DNA of 64,000 nucleotides from Auanema rhodensis (Eukaryota > Nematoda > Chromadorea > Rhabditida > Rhabditidae). This document shows positions 37,909-53,001 of this stretch, piece after piece; the stretch's first letter is position 1; every line of letters starts with the position of its first letter. Under the pieces are notes generated by a model, which was not told the DNA's origin, searched no databases, and was given only the letters and a program-made list of their open reading frames with translations. Position numbers and translations under genes: made by a program. The DNA lies in the NCBI GenBank assembly GCA_964057225.1, contig OZ059895.1, forward strand, positions 2,170,001 through 2,234,000, given 5' to 3'.

Positions 37909-40900
37909 TTTTCAAACGATCATAACTAATTTTTGTATTAAGCTTTTCTCAATGTAGTATAGTGCATTCGATGCGGATTTTTAAGCTGCGTCGATCTGTG
38001 TTATCAGATTTGCGCTAGCTTAAAAATGCACCGAGATATCAACTGATATAAGTTCACACTTATATCCTCGATTTTCACCCTGAAGAATTAATTTTTTCGT
38101 TGAATAACATCGTCCATCGTCTTTGCCTTGAAAAATGGAATCTAAAAACATCTACTTTTTGCTAAATTATTTTGAAATTTTTCGAAAAAATTTTTGTCAA
38201 AATGTTTTTGGAAGCAATGTTGAGTGTACGTGGAAACTCAACATACACTAATGCATCATTTTTCAAACGATCATAACTAATTTTTGTATTAAGCTTTTCT
38301 CAATGTAGTATAGTGCATTCGATGCGGATTTTTAAGCTGCGTCGATCTGTGTTATCAGATTTGCGCTAGCTTAAAAATGCACCGAGATATCAACTGATAT
38401 AAGTTTACACTTATATCCTCGATTTTCACCCTGAAGAATTAATTTTTTCGTTGAGTAACATTGTCCATCGTCTTTGCCTTGAAAAATGGAATCTAAAAAC
38501 ATCTATTTTTTGCTAAATTGTTTCGAAATTTTTCGAAAAAATTTTTGTCAAAATGTTTTTGGAAGCAATGTTGAGTGTACATGGAAACTCAACATACACT
38601 AATGCATCATTTTTCAAACGATCATAACTAATTTTTGTATTAAGCTTTTCTCAATGTAGTATAGTGCATTCGATGCGGATTTTTAAGCTGCGTCGATCTG
38701 TGTTATCAGATTTGCGCTAGCTTAAAAATGCACCGAGATATCAACTGATATAAGTTCACACTTATATCCTCGATTTTCACCCTGAAGAATTAATTTTTTC
38801 GTTGAATAACATTGTCCATCTTCTGTGCCACAAAAAATGGAATCTAAAAACATCTACTTTTTGCTAAATTATTTTGAAATTTTTTGAAAAAATTTTTGTC
38901 AAAATGTTTTTGGAAGCAATGTTGAGTGTACATGGAAACTCAACATACACTAATGCATCATTTTTCAAACGATCATAACTAATTTTTGTATTAAGCGTTT
39001 CTCAATGTAGTATAGTGCATTCGATGCGGATTTTTAAGCTGCGTCGATCTGTGTTATCAGATTTGCGCTAGCTTAAAAATGCACCGAGATATCAACTGAT
39101 ATAAGTTCACACTTATATCCTCGATTTTCACCCTGAAGAATTAATTTTTTCGTTGAATAACATCGTCCATCGTCTTTGCCTTGAAAAATGGAATCTAAAA
39201 ACATCTACTTTTTGCTAAATTATTTTGAAATTTTTCGAAAAAATTTTTGTCAAAATGTTTTTGGAAGCAATGTTGAGTGTACATGGAAACTCAACATACA
39301 CTAATGCATCATTTTTCAAACGATCATAACTAATTTTTGTATTAAGCTTTTCTCAATGTAGTATAGTGCATTCGATGCGGATTTTTAAGCTGCGTCGATC
39401 TGTGTTATCAGATTTGCGCTAGCTTAAAAATGCACCGAGATATCAACTGATATAAGTTCACACTTATATCCTCGATTTTCACCCTGAAGAATTAATTTTT
39501 TCGTTGAATAACATCGTCCATCGTCTTTGCCTTGAAAAATGGAATCTAAAAACATCTACTTTTTGCTAAATTATTTTGAAATTTTTCGAAAAAATTTTTG
39601 TCAAAATGTTTTTGGAAGCAATGTTGAGTGTACATGGAAACTCAACATACACTAATGCATCATTTTTCAAACGATCATAACTAATTTTTGTATTAAGCTT
39701 TTCTCAATGTAGTATAGTGCATTCGATGCGGATTTTTAAGCTGCGTCGATCTGTGTTATCAGATTTGCGCTAGCTTAAAAATGCACCGAGATATCAACTG
39801 ATATAAGTTTACACTTATATCCTCGATTTTCACCCTGAAGAATTAATTTTTTCGTTGAATAACATCGTCCATCGTCTTTGCCTTGAAAAATGGAATCTAA
39901 AAACATCTACTTTTTGCTAAATTATTTTGAAATTTTTCGAAAAAATTTTTGTCAAAATGTTTTTGGAAGCAATGTTGAGTGTACGTGGAAACTCAACATA
40001 CACTAATGCATCATTTTTCAAACGATCATAACTAATTTTTGTATTAAGCTTTTCTCAATGTAGTATAGTGCATTCGATGCGGATTTTTAAGCTGCGTCGA
40101 TCTGTGTTATCAGATTTGCTCTAGCTTAAAAATGCACCGAGATATCAACTGATATAAGTTCACACTTATATCCTCGATTTTCACCCTGAAGAATTAATTT
40201 TTTCGTTGAATAACATCGTCCATCGTCTTTGCCTTGAAAAACGAAATCTAAAAACATCTACTTTTTGCTAAATTATTTTGAAATTTTTCGAAAAAATTTT
40301 TGTCAAAATGTTTTTGGAAGCAATGTTGAGTGTACATGGAAACTCAACATACACTAATGCATCATTTTTCAAACGATTATAACTAATTTTTGTATTAAGC
40401 TTTTCTCAATGTAGTATAGTGCATTCGATGCGGATTTTTAAGCTGCGTCGATCTGTGTTATCAGATTTGCGCTAGCTTAAAAATGCACCGAGATATCAAC
40501 TGATATAAGTTTACACTTATATCCTCGATTTTCACCCTGAAGAATTAATTTTTTCGTTGAATAACATTGTCCATCGTCTTTGCCTTGAAAAATGGAATCT
40601 AAAAACATCTATTTTTTGCTAAATTGTTTCGAAATTTTTCGAAAAAATTTTTGTCAAAATGTTTTTGGAAGCAATGTTGAGTGTACATGGAAACTCAACA
40701 TACACTAATGCATCATTTTTCAAACGATCATAACTAATTTTTGTATTAAGCTTTTCTCAATGTAGTATAGTGCATTCGATGCGGATTTTTAAGCTGCGTC
40801 GATCTGTGTTATCAGATTTGCGCTAGCTTAAAAATGCACCGAGATATCAACTGATATAAGTTCACACTTATATCCTCGATTTTCACCCTGAAGAATTAAT

Positions 40901-43173
40901 TTTTTCGTTGAATAACATTGTCCATCTTCTTTGCCACAAAAAATGGAATCTAAAAACATCTACTTTTTGCTAAATTATTTTGAAATTTTTCGAAAAAATT
41001 TTTGTCAAAATGTTTTTGGAAGCAATGTTGAGTGTACATGGAAACTCAACATACACTAATGCATCATTTTTCAAACGATCATAACTAATTTTTGTATTAA
41101 GCGTTTCTCAATGTAGTATAGTGCATTCGATGCGGATTTTTAAGCTGCGTCGATCTGTGTTATCAGATTTGCGCTAGCTTAAAAATGCACCGAGATATCA
41201 ACTGATATAAGTTCACACTTATATCCTCGATTTTCACCCTGAAGAATTAATTTTTTCGTTGAATAACATCGTCCATCGTCTTTGCCTTGAAAAATGGAAT
41301 CTAAAAACATCTACTTTTTGCTAAATTATTTTGAAATTTTTCGAAAAAATTTTTGTCAAAATGTTTTTGGAAGCAATGTTGAGTGTACATGGAAACTCAA
41401 CATACACTAATGCATCATTTTTCAAACGATCATAACTAATTTTTGTATTAAGCTTTTCTCAATGTAGTATAGTGCATTCGATGCGGATTTTTTAGCTGCG
41501 TCGATCTGTGTTATCAGATTTGCGCTAGCTTAAAAATGCACCGAGATATCAACTGATATAAGTTCACACTTATATCCTCGATTTTCACCCTGAAGAATTA
41601 ATTTTTTCGTTGAATAACATTGTCCATCGTCTTTGCCTTGAAAAATGGAATCTAAAAACATCTATTTTTTGCTAAATTGTTTCGAAATTTTTCGAAAAAA
41701 TTTTTGTCAAAATGTTTTTGGAAGCAATGTTGAGTGTACATGGAAACTCAACATACACTAATGCATCATTTTTCAAACGATCATAACTAATTTTTGTATT
41801 AAGCTTTTCTCAATGTAGTATAGTGCATTCGATGCGGATTTTTAAGCTGCGTCGATCTGTGTTATCAGATTTGCGCTAGCTTAAAAATGCACCGAGATAT
41901 CAACTGATATAAGTTCACACTTATATCCTCGATTTTCACCCTGAAGAATTAATTTTTTCGTTGAATAACATCGTCCATCGTCTTTGCCTTGAAAAATGGA
42001 ATCTAAAAACATCTACTTTTTGCTAAATTATTTTGAAATTTTTCGAAAAAATTTTTGTCAAAATGTTTTTGGAAGCAATGTTGAGTGTACATGGAAACTC
42101 AACATACACTAATGCATCATTTTTCAAACGATCATAACTAATTTTTGTATTAAGCTTTTCTCAATGTAGTATAGTGCATTCGATGCGGATTTTTAAGCTG
42201 CGTCGATCTGTGTTATCAGATTTGCGCTAGCTTAAAAATGCACCGAGATATCAACTGATATAAGTTTACACTTATATCCTCGATTTTCACCCTGAAGAAT
42301 TAATTTTTTCGTTGAATAACATCGTCCATCGTCTTTGCCTTGAAAAATGGAATCTAAAAACATCTACTTTTTGCTAAATTATTTTGAAATTTTTCGAAAA
42401 AATTTTTGTCAAAATGTTTTTGGAAGCAATGTTGAGTGTACGTGGAAACTCAACATACACTAATGCATCATTTTTCAAACGATCATAACTAATTTTTGTA
42501 TTAAGCTTTTCTCAATGTAGTATAGTGCATTCGATGCGGATTTTTAAGCTGCGTCGATCTGTGTTATCAGATTTGCGCTAGCTTAAAAATGCACCGAGAT
42601 ATCAACTGATATAAGTTCACACTTATATCCTCGATTTTCACCCTGAAGAATTAATTTTTTCGTTGAATAAGATCGTCCATCGTCTTTGCCTTGAAAAACG
42701 AAATCTAAAAACATCTACTTTTTGCTAAATTATTTTGAAATTTTTCGAAAAAATTTTTGTCAAAATGTTTTTGGAAGCAATGTTGAGTGTACATGGAAAC
42801 TCAACATACACTAATGCATCATTTTTCAAACGATTATAACTAATTTTTGTATTAAGCTTTTCTCAATGTAGTATAGTGCATTCGATGCGGATTTTTAAGC
42901 TGCGTCGATCTGTGTTATCAGATTTGCGCTAGCTTAAAAATGCACCGAGATATCAACTGATATAAGTTTACACTTATATCCTCGATTTTCACCCTGAAGA
43001 ATTAATTTTTTCGTTGAATAACATCGTCCATCGTCTTTGCCTTGAAAAATGAAATCTAAAAACATCTACTTTTTGCTAAATTATTTTGAAATTTTTCGAA
43101 AAAATTTTTGTCAAAATGTTTTTGGAAGCAATGTTGAGTGTACATGGAAACTCAACATACACTAATGCATCAT
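37909..43173 (+). repeat. Looser 7-monomer order right of the giant HOR
   Basis: The first monomer still matches the start of the 27-mer. Afterwards monomers at 39,313-40,716 correspond to those at 41,770-43,173 with an offset of 2,457 bp (seven monomers). Those at 38,611-39,312 correspond to 40,717-41,418 with an offset of 2,106 bp, because an extra T75 monomer sits at 41,419. Paired marks include C228+A230 at 40,015 and 42,472. Private changes such as T275 in the monomer at 38,611 and T106 in that at 40,015 show the copies are drifting apart. Confidence 0.75.
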
Positions 43174-46100
43174 TTTTCAAACGATCATAACTAATTTTTG
43201 TATTAAGCGTTTCTCAATGTAGTATAGTGCATTCGATGCGGATTTTTAAGCTGCGTCGATCTGTGTTATCAGATTTGCGCTAGCTTAAAAATGCACCGAG
43301 ATATCAACTGATATAAGTTCACACTTATATCCTCGATTTTCACCCTGAAGAATTAATTTTTTCGTTGAATAACATTGTCCATCGTCTTTGCCTTGAAAAA
43401 TGGAATCTAAAAACATCTACTTTTTGCTAAATTATTTTGAAATTTTTCGAAAAAATTTTTGTCAAAATGTTTTTGGAAGCAATGTTGAGTGTACATGGAA
43501 ACTCAACATACACTAATGCATCATTTTTCAAACGATCATAACTAATTTTTGTATTAAGCTTTTCTCAATGTAGTATAGTGCATTCGATGCGGATTTTTAA
43601 GCTGCGTCGATCTGTGTTATCAGATTTGCGCTAGCTTAAAAATGCACCGAGATATCAACTGATATAAGTTCACACTTATATCCTCGATTTTCACCCTGAA
43701 GAATTAATTTTTTCGTTGAATAACATCGTCCATCGTCTTTGCCTTGAAAAATGGAATCTAAAAACATCTACTTTTTGCTAAATTATTTTGAAATTTTTCG
43801 AAAAAATTTTTGTCAAAATGTTTTTGGAAGCAATGTTGAGTGTACATGGAAACTCAACATACACTAATGCATCATTTTTCAAACGATCATAACTAATTTT
43901 TGTATTAAGCGTTTCTCAATGTAGTATAGTGCATTCGATGCGGATTTTTAAGCTGCGTCGATCTGTGTTATCAGATTTGCGCTAGCTTAAAAATGCACCG
44001 AGGTATCAACTGATATAAGTTCACACTTATATCCTCGATTTTCACCCTGAAGAATTAATTTTTTCGTTGAATAACATCGTCCATCGTCTTTGCCTTGAAA
44101 AATGGAATCTAAAAACATCTACTTTTTGCTAAATTATTTTGAAATTTTTCGAAAAAATTTTTGTCAAAATGTTTTTGGAAGCAATGTTGAGTGTACATGG
44201 AAACTCAACATACACTAATGCATCATTTTTCAAACGATCATAACTAATTTTTGTATTAAGCTTTTCTCAATGTAGTATAGTGCATTCGATGCGGATTTTT
44301 AAGCTGCGTCGATCTGTGTTATCAGATTTGCGCTAGCTTAAAAATGCACCGAGATATCAACTGATATAAGTTTACACTTATATCCTCGATTTTCACCCTG
44401 AAGAATTAATTTTTTCGTTGAATAACATTGTCCATCGTCTTTGCCTTGAAAAATGGAATCTAAAAACATCTACTTTTTGCTAAATTATTTCGAAATTTTT
44501 CGAAAAAATTTTTGTCAAAATGTTTTTGGAAGCAATGTTGAGTGTACATGGAAACTCAACATACACTAATGCATCATTTTTCAAACAATCATAACTAATT
44601 TTTGTATTAAGCTTTTCTCAATGTAGTATAGTGCATTCGATGCGGATTTTTAAGCTGCGTCGATCTGTGTTATCAGATTTGCGCTAGCTTAAAAATGCAC
44701 CGAGATATCAACTGATATAAGTTCACACTTATATCCTCGATTTTCACCCTGAAGAATTAATTTTTTCGTTGAATAACATCGTCCATCGTCTTTGCCTTGA
44801 AAAACGGAATCTAAAAACATCCACTTTTTGCTAAATTATTTTGAAATTTTTCGAAAAAATTTTTGTCAAAATGTTTTTGGAAGCAATGTTGAGTGTACAT
44901 GGAAACTCAACATACACTAATGCATCATTTTTCAAACGATCATAACTAATTTTTGTATTGAGCGTTTCTCAATGTAGTATAGTGCATTCGATGCGGATTT
45001 TTAAGCTGCGTCGATCTGTGTTATCAGATTTGCGCTAGCTTAAAAATGCACCGAGATATCAACTGATATAAGTTCACACTTATATCCTCGATTTTCACCC
45101 TGAAGAATTAATTTTTTCGTTGAATAACATCGTCCATCGTCTTTGCCTTGAAAAATGGAATCTAAAAACATCTACTTTTTGCTAAATTATTTTGAAATTT
45201 TTCGAAAAAATTTTTGTCAAAATGTTTTTGGAAGCAATGTTGAGTGTACATGGAAACTCAACATACACTAATGCATCATTTTTCAAACGATTATAACTAA
45301 TTTTTGTATTAAGCTTTTCTCAATGTAGTATAGTGCATTCGATGCGGATTTTTAAGCTGCGTCGATCTGTGTTATCAGATTTGCGCTAGCTTAAAAATGC
45401 ACCGAGATATCAACTGATATAAGTTTACACTTATATCCTCGATTTTCACCCTGAAGAATTAATTTTTTCGTTGAATAACATTATCCATCGTCTTTGCCTT
45501 GAAAAATGGAATCTAAAAACATCTACTTTTTGCTAAATTATCTCGAAATTTTTCGAAAAAATTTTTGTCAAAATGTTTTTGGAAGCAATGTTGAGTGTAC
45601 ATGGAAACTCAACATACACTAATGCATCATTTTTCAAACGATCATAACTAATTTTTGTATTAAGCTTTTCTCAATGTAGTATAGTGCATTCGATGCGGAT
45701 TTTTAAGCTGCGTCGATCTGTGTTATCAGATTTGCGCTAGCTTAAAAATGCACCGAAATATCAACTGATATAAGTTCACACTTATATCCTCGATTTTCAC
45801 CCTGAAGAATTAATTTTTTCGTTGAATAACATCGTCCATCGTCTTTGCCTTGAAAAACGAAATCTAAAAACATCTACTTTTTGCTAAATTATTTTGAAAT
45901 TTTTCGAAAAAATTTTTGTCAAAATGTTTTTGGAAGCAATGTTGAGTGTACATGGAAACTCAACATACACTAATGCATCATTTTTCAAACGAATATAACT
46001 AATTTTTGTATTAAGCTTTTCTCAATGTAGTATAGTGCATTCGATGCGGATTTTTAAGCTGCGTCGATCTGTGTTATCAGATTTGCGCTAGCTTAAAAAT

Positions 46101-49100
46101 GCACCGAGATATCAACTGATATAAGTTCACACTTATATTCTCGATTTTCACCCTGAAGAATTAATTTTTTCGTTGAATAACATTGTCCATCGTCTTTGCC
46201 TCGAAAAATGGAATCTAAAAACATCTACTTTTTGCTAAATTATTTTGAAATTTTTCGAAAAAATTTTTGTCAAAATGTTTTTGGAAGCAATGTTGAGTGT
46301 ACATGGAAACTCAACATACACTAATGCATCATTTTTCAAACGATCATAACTAATTTTTGTATTAAGCGTTTCTCAATGTAGTATAGTGCATTCGATGCGG
46401 ATTTTTAAGCTGCGTCGATCTGTGTTATCAGATTTGCGCTAGCTTAAAAATGCACCGAGATATCAACTGATATAAGTTCACACTTATATCCTCGATTTTC
46501 ACCCTGAAGAATTAATTTTTTCGTTGAATAACATCGTCCATCGTCTTTGCCTTGAAAAATGGAATCTAAAAACATCTACTTTTTGCTAAATTATTTTGAA
46601 ATTTTTCGAAAAAATTTTTGTCAAAATGTTTTTGGAAGCAATGTTGAGTGTACATGGAAACTCAACATACACTAATGCATCATTTTTCAAACGATCATAA
46701 CTAATTTTTGTATTAAGCTTTTCTCAATGTAGTATAGTGCATTCGATGCGGATTTTTAAGCTGCGTCGATCTGTGTTATCAGATTTGCGCTAGCTTAAAA
46801 ATGCACCGAGATATCAACTGATATAAGTTCACACTTATATCCTCGATTTTCACCCTGAAGAATTGATTTTTTCGTTGAATAACATCGTCCATCGTCTTTG
46901 CCTTGAAAAATGGAATCTAAAAACATCTACTTTTTGCTAAATTATTTTGAAATTTTTCGAAAAAATTTTTGTCAAAATGTTTTTGGAAGCAATGTTGAGT
47001 GTACATGGAAACTCAACATACACTAATGCATCATTTTTCAAACGATCATAACTAATTTTTGTATTAAGCGTTTCTCAATGTAGTATAGTGCATTCGATGC
47101 GGATTTTTAAGCTGCGTCGATCTGTGTTATCAGATTTGCGCTAGCTTAAAAATGCACCGAGGTATCAACTGATATAAGTTCACACTTATATCCTCGATTT
47201 TCACCCTGAAGAATTAATTTTTTCGTTGAATAACATCGTCCATCGTCTTTGCCTTGAAAAATGGAATCTAAAAACATCTACTTTTTGCTAAATTATTTTG
47301 AAATTTTTCGAAAAAATTTTTGTCAAAATGTTTTTGGAAGCAATGTTGAGTGTACATGGAAACTCAACATACACTAATGCATCATTTTTCAAACGATCAT
47401 AACTAATTTTTGTATTAAGCTTTTCTCAATGTAGTATAGTGCATTCGATGCGGATTTTTAAGCTGCGTCGATCTGTGTTATCAGATTTGCGCTAGCTTAA
47501 AAATGCACCGAGATATCAACTGATATAAGTTTACACTTATATCCTCGATTTTCACCCTGAAGAATTAATTTTTTCGTTGAATAACATCGTCCATCGTCTT
47601 TGCCTTGAAAAATGGAATCTAAAAACATCTACTTTTTGCTAAATTATTTTGAAATTTTTCGAAAAAATTTTTGTCAAAATGTTTTTGGAAGCAATGTTGA
47701 GTGTACGTGGAAACTCAACATACACTAATGCATCATTTTTCAAACGATCATAACTAATTTTTGTATTAAGCTTTTCTCAATGTAGTATAGAGCATTCGAT
47801 GCGGATTTTTAAGCTGCGTCGATCTGTGTTATCAGATTTGCGCTAGCTTAAAAATGCACCGAGATATCAACTGATATAAGTTTACACTTATATCCTCGAT
47901 TTTCACCCTGAAGAATTAATTTTTTCGTTGAATAACATTGTCCATCGTCTTTGCCTTGAAAAATGGAATCTAAAAACATCTACTTTTTGCTAAATTATTT
48001 CGAAATTTTTCGAAAAAATTTTTGTCAAAATGTTTTTGGAAGCAATGTTGAGTGTACATGGAAACTCAACATACACTAATGCATCATTTTTCAAACGATC
48101 ATAACTAATTTTTGTATTAAGCTTTTCTCAATGTAGTATAGTGCATTCGATGCGGATTTTTAAGCTGCGTCGATCTGTGTTATCAGATTTGCGCTAGCTT
48201 AAAAATGCACCGAGATATCAACTGATATAAGTTCACACTTATATCCTCGATTTTCACCCTGAAGAATTAATTTTTTCGTTGAATAACATCGTCCATCGTC
48301 TTTGCCTTGAAAAACGGAATCTAAAAACATCTACTTTTTGCTAAATTATTTTGAAATTTTTCGAAAAAATTTTTGTCAAAATGTTTTTGGAAGCAATGTT
48401 GAGTGTACATGGAAACTCAACATACACTAATGCATCATTTTTCAAACGATCATAACTAATTTTTGTATTAAGCGTTTCTCAATGTAGTATAGTGCATTCG
48501 ATGCGGATTTTTAAGCTGCGTCGATCTGTGTTATCAGATTTGCGCTAGCTTAAAAATGCACCGAGATATCAACTGATATAAGTTCACACTTATATCCTCG
48601 ATTTTCACCCTGAAGAATTAATTTTTTCGTTGAATAACATCGTCCATCGTCTTTGCCTTGAAAAATGGAATCTAAAAACATCTACTTTTTGCTAAATTAT
48701 TTTGAAATTTTTCGAAAAAATTTTTGTCAAAATGTTTTTGGAAGCAATGTTGAGTGTACATGGAAACTCAACATACACTAATGCATCATTTTTCAAACGA
48801 TTATAACTAATTTTTGTATTAAGCTTTTCTCAATGTAGTATAGTGCATTCGATGCGGATTTTTAAGCTGCGTCGATCTGTGTTATCAGATTTGCGCTAGC
48901 TTAAAAATGCACCGAGATATCAACTGATATAAGTTCACACTTATATTCTCGATTTTCACCCTGAAGAATTAATTTTTTCGTTGAATAACATTGTCCATCG
49001 TCTTTGCCTTGAAAAATGGAATCTAAAAACATCTACTTTTTGCTAAATTATTTTGAAATTTTTCGAAAAAATTTTTGTCAAAATGTTTTTGGAAGCAATG

Positions 49101-50193
49101 TTGAGTGTACATGGAAACTCAACATACACTAATGCATCATTTTTCAAACGATCATAACTAATTTTTGTATTAAGCGTTTCTCAATGTAGTATAGTGCATT
49201 CGATGCGGATTTTTAAGCTGCGTCGATCTGTGTTATCAGATTTGCGCTAGCTTAAAAATGCACCGAGATATCAACTGATATAAGTTCACACTTATATTCT
49301 CGATTTTCACCCTGAAGAATTAATTTTTTCGTTGAATAACATTGTCCATCGTCTTTGCCTTGAAAAATGGAATCTAAAAACATCTACTTTTTGCTAAATT
49401 ATTTTGAAATTTTTCGAAAAAATTTTTGTCAAAATGTTTTTGGAAGCAATGTTGAGTGTACATGGAAACTCAACATACACTAATGCATCATTTTTCAAAC
49501 GATCATAACTAATTTTTGTATTAAGCGTTTCTCAATGTAGTATAGTGCATTCGATGCGGATTTTTAAGCTGCGTCGATCTGTGTTATCAGATTTGCGCTA
49601 GCTTAAAAATGCACCGAGATATCAACTGATATAAGTTCACACTTATATCCTCGATTTTCACCCTGAAGAATTAATTTTTTCGTTGAATAACATCGTCCAT
49701 CGTCTTTGCCTTGAAAAATGGAATCTAAAAACATCTACTTTTTGCTAAATTATTTTGAAATTTTTCGAAAAAATTTTTGTCAAAATGTTTTTGGAAGCAA
49801 TGTTGAGTGTACATGGAAACTCAACATACACTAATGCATCATTTTTCAAACGATCATAACTAATTTTTGTATTAAGCGTTTTTCAATGTAGTATAGTGCA
49901 TTCGATGCGGATTTTTAAGCTGCGTCGATCTGTGTTATCAGATTTGCGCTAGCTTAACAATGCACCGAGATATCAACTGATATAAGTTCACACTTATATC
50001 CTCGATTTTCACCCTGAAGAATTAATTTTTTCGTTGAATAATATTGTCCATCGTCTTTGCCTTGAAAAATGAAATCTAAAAACATCTACTTTTTGCTAAA
50101 TTATTTTGAAATTTTTCGAAAAAATTTTTGTCAAAATGTTTTTGGAAGCAATGTTGAGTGTACATGGAAACTCAACATACACTAATGCATCAT
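43174..50193 (+). repeat. Degenerate 9-10 monomer order with many private changes
   Basis: Monomers from 43,174 recur imperfectly from 46,333. The rare 'GAGGTATC' change is found at 43,876 and 47,035 (offset 3,159 bp), and the C265-without-G261 monomers at 44,227 and 47,737 (offset 3,510 bp), with an extra monomer at 47,386. Many copies carry changes seen nowhere else, such as A10 at 44,587, G32 at 44,960 and A at 47,791. This fits an older part of the array less affected by recent homogenisation. Confidence 0.7.
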
Positions 50194-50895
50194 TTTTCAA
50201 ACGATTATAACAAATTTTTGTATTGAGCTTTTCTCAATGTAGTATAGTGCATTCGATGCGGATTTTTAAGCTGCGTCGATCTGTGTTATCAGATTTGCGC
50301 TAGCTTAAAAATGCACCGAGATATCAACTGATATAAGTTCACACTTATATCCTCGATTTTCACCCTGAAGAATTAATTTTTTCGTTGAATAATATTGTCC
50401 ATCGTCTTTGCCTTGAAAAATGAAATCTAAAAACATCTACTTTTTGCTCAATTATTTTGAAATTTTTCGAAAAAATTTTTGTCAAAATGTTTTTGGAAGC
50501 AATGTTGAGTGTACATGGAAACTCAACATACACTAATGCATCATTTTTCAAACGATCATAACTAATTTTTGTATTAAGCTTTTCTCAATGTAGTATAGTG
50601 CATTCGATGCGGATTTTTAAGCTGCGTCGATCTGTTTTATCAGATTTGCGCTAGCTTAAAAATGCACCGAGATATCAACTGATATAAGTTCACACTTATA
50701 TCCTCGATTTTCACCCTGAAGAATTAATTTTTTTGTTGAATAACATTGTCCATCGTCTTTGCCTTGAAAAATGAAATCTAAAAACATCTACTTTTTGCTA
50801 AATTATTTTGAAATTTTTCGAAAAAATTTTTGTCAAAATGTTTTTGGAAGCAATGTTGAGTGTACATGGAAACTCAACATACACTAATGCATCAT
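50194..50895 (+). repeat. Transition monomers to the right-hand subfamily
   Basis: Two monomers mix left and right states. Both have T203 and A230; the second has T190, a right-side mark, but keeps T36 and the last HindIII site of the window (50,576-50,581). The first has G32 and a stop-removing change near 50,450. From the next monomer onward G36 is present in every copy. Confidence 0.75.
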
Positions 50896-52256
50896 TTTTC
50901 AAACGATCATAACTAATTTTTGTATCAAACGTTTCTCAATGTAGTATAGTGCATTCGATGCGGATTTTTAAGCTGCGTCGATCTGTGTTATCAGATTTGC
51001 GCTAGCTTAAAAATGCACCGAGATATCAACTGATATAAGTTCACACTTATATCCTCGATTTTCACCCTGAAGAATTAATTTTTTCGTTGAATAACATTGT
51101 CCATCGTCTTTGCCCTGAAAAAAGGAATCTAAAAACATCTACTTTTTGCTAAATTATTTTGAAATTTTTGGAAAAAATTTTTGTCAAAATGTTTTTGGAA
51201 GCAATGTTGAGTGTACATGGAAACTCAACATACACTAATGCATCATTTTTCAAACGATCATAACTAATTTTTGTATTAAGCGTTTCTCAATGTAGTATAG
51301 TGCATTCGATGCGAATTTTTAAGCTGCGTCGATCTGTGTTATCAGATTTGCGCTAGCTTAAAAATGCACCGAGATATCAACTGATATAAGTTCACACTTA
51401 TATCCTCGATTTTCACCCTGAAGAATTAATTTTTTCGTTGAATAGCATTGTCCATCGTCTTTGCCTTGAAAAAAGGAATCTAAAAACATCTACTTTTTGC
51501 TAAATTATTTTGAAATTTTTCGAAAAAATTTTTGTCAAAATGTTTTTGGAAGCAATGTTGAGTGTACATGGAAACTCAACATACACTAATGCATCATTTT
51601 TCAAACGATCATAACTAATTTTTGTATTAAGCGTTTCTCAATGTAGTATAGTGCATTCGATGCGAATTTTTAAGCTGCGTCGATCTGTGTTATCAGATTT
51701 GCGCTAGCTTAAAAATGCACCGAGATATCAACTGATATAAGTTCACACTTATATCCTCGATTTTCACCCTGAAGAATTAATTTTTTCGTTGAATAGCATT
51801 GTCCATCGTCTTTGCCTTGAAAAAAGGAATCTAAAAACATCTACTTTTTGCTAAATTATTTTGAAATTTTTCGAAAAAATTTTTGTCAAAATGTTTTTGG
51901 AAGCAATGCTGAGTGTACATGGAAACTCAACATACACTAATGCATCATTTTTCAAACGATCATAACTAATTTTTGTATCAAGCGTTTCTCGATGTAGTAT
52001 AGTGCATTCGATGCGGATTTTTAAGCTGCGTCGATCTGTGTTATCAGATTTGCGCTGGCTTAAAAATGCACCGAGATATCAACTGATATAAGTTCACACT
52101 TATATCCTCGATTTTCACCCTGAAGAATTAATTTTTTCGTTGAATAGCATTGTCCATCGTCTTTGCCTTGAAAAAAGGAATCTAAAAACATCTACTTTTT
52201 GCTAAATTATTTTGAAATTTTTCGAAAAAATTTTTGTCAAAATGTTTTTGGAAGCA

Positions 52257-52284
52257 ATGCTGAGTGTACATGGAAACTCAACAT
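52257..52284 (+). repeat. Hairpin C copy weakened by T312C
   Basis: This is a representative right-zone copy of the inverted repeat found at 309-336 of monomer 1. The left arm reads ATGCTGAG while the right arm remains CTCAACAT, giving a C.A mismatch at the fourth pair. The same uncompensated change occurs in many monomers from 51,598 to the right edge. Confidence 0.8.
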
Positions 52285-53001
52285 ACACTAATGCATCATT
52301 TTTCAAACGATCATAACTAATTTTTGTATCAAGCGTTTCTTGATGTAGTATAGTGCATTCGATGCGGATTTTTAAGCTGCGTCGATCTGTGTTATCAGAT
52401 TTGCGCTAACTTAAAAATGCACCGAGATATCAACTGATATAAGTTCACACTTATATCCTCGATTTTCACCCTGAACAATTAATTTTTTCGTTGAATAACA
52501 TTGTCCATCGTCTTTGCCTTGAAAAATGGAATCTAAAAACATCTACTTTTTGCTAAATTATTTTGAAATTTTTCGAAAAAATTTTTGTCAAAATGTTTTT
52601 GGAAGCAATGTTGAGTGTACATGGAAACTCAACATACACTAATGCATCATTTTTCAAACGATCATAACTAATTTTTGTATTAAGCGTTTCTCAATGTAGT
52701 ATAGTGCATTCGATGCGAATTTTTAAGCTGCGTCGATCTGTGTTATCAGATTTGCGCTAGCTTAAAAATGCACCGAGATATCAACTGATATAAGTTCACA
52801 CTTATATCCTCGATTTTCACCCTGAAGAATTAATTTTTTTGTTGAATAGCATTGTCCATCGTCTTTGCCTTGAAAAAAGGAATCTAAAAACATCTACTTT
52901 TTGCTAAATTATTTTGAAATTTTTCGAAAAAATTTTTGTCAAAATGTTTTTGGAAGCAATGCTGAGTGTACATGGAAACTCAACATACACTAATGCATCA
53001 T

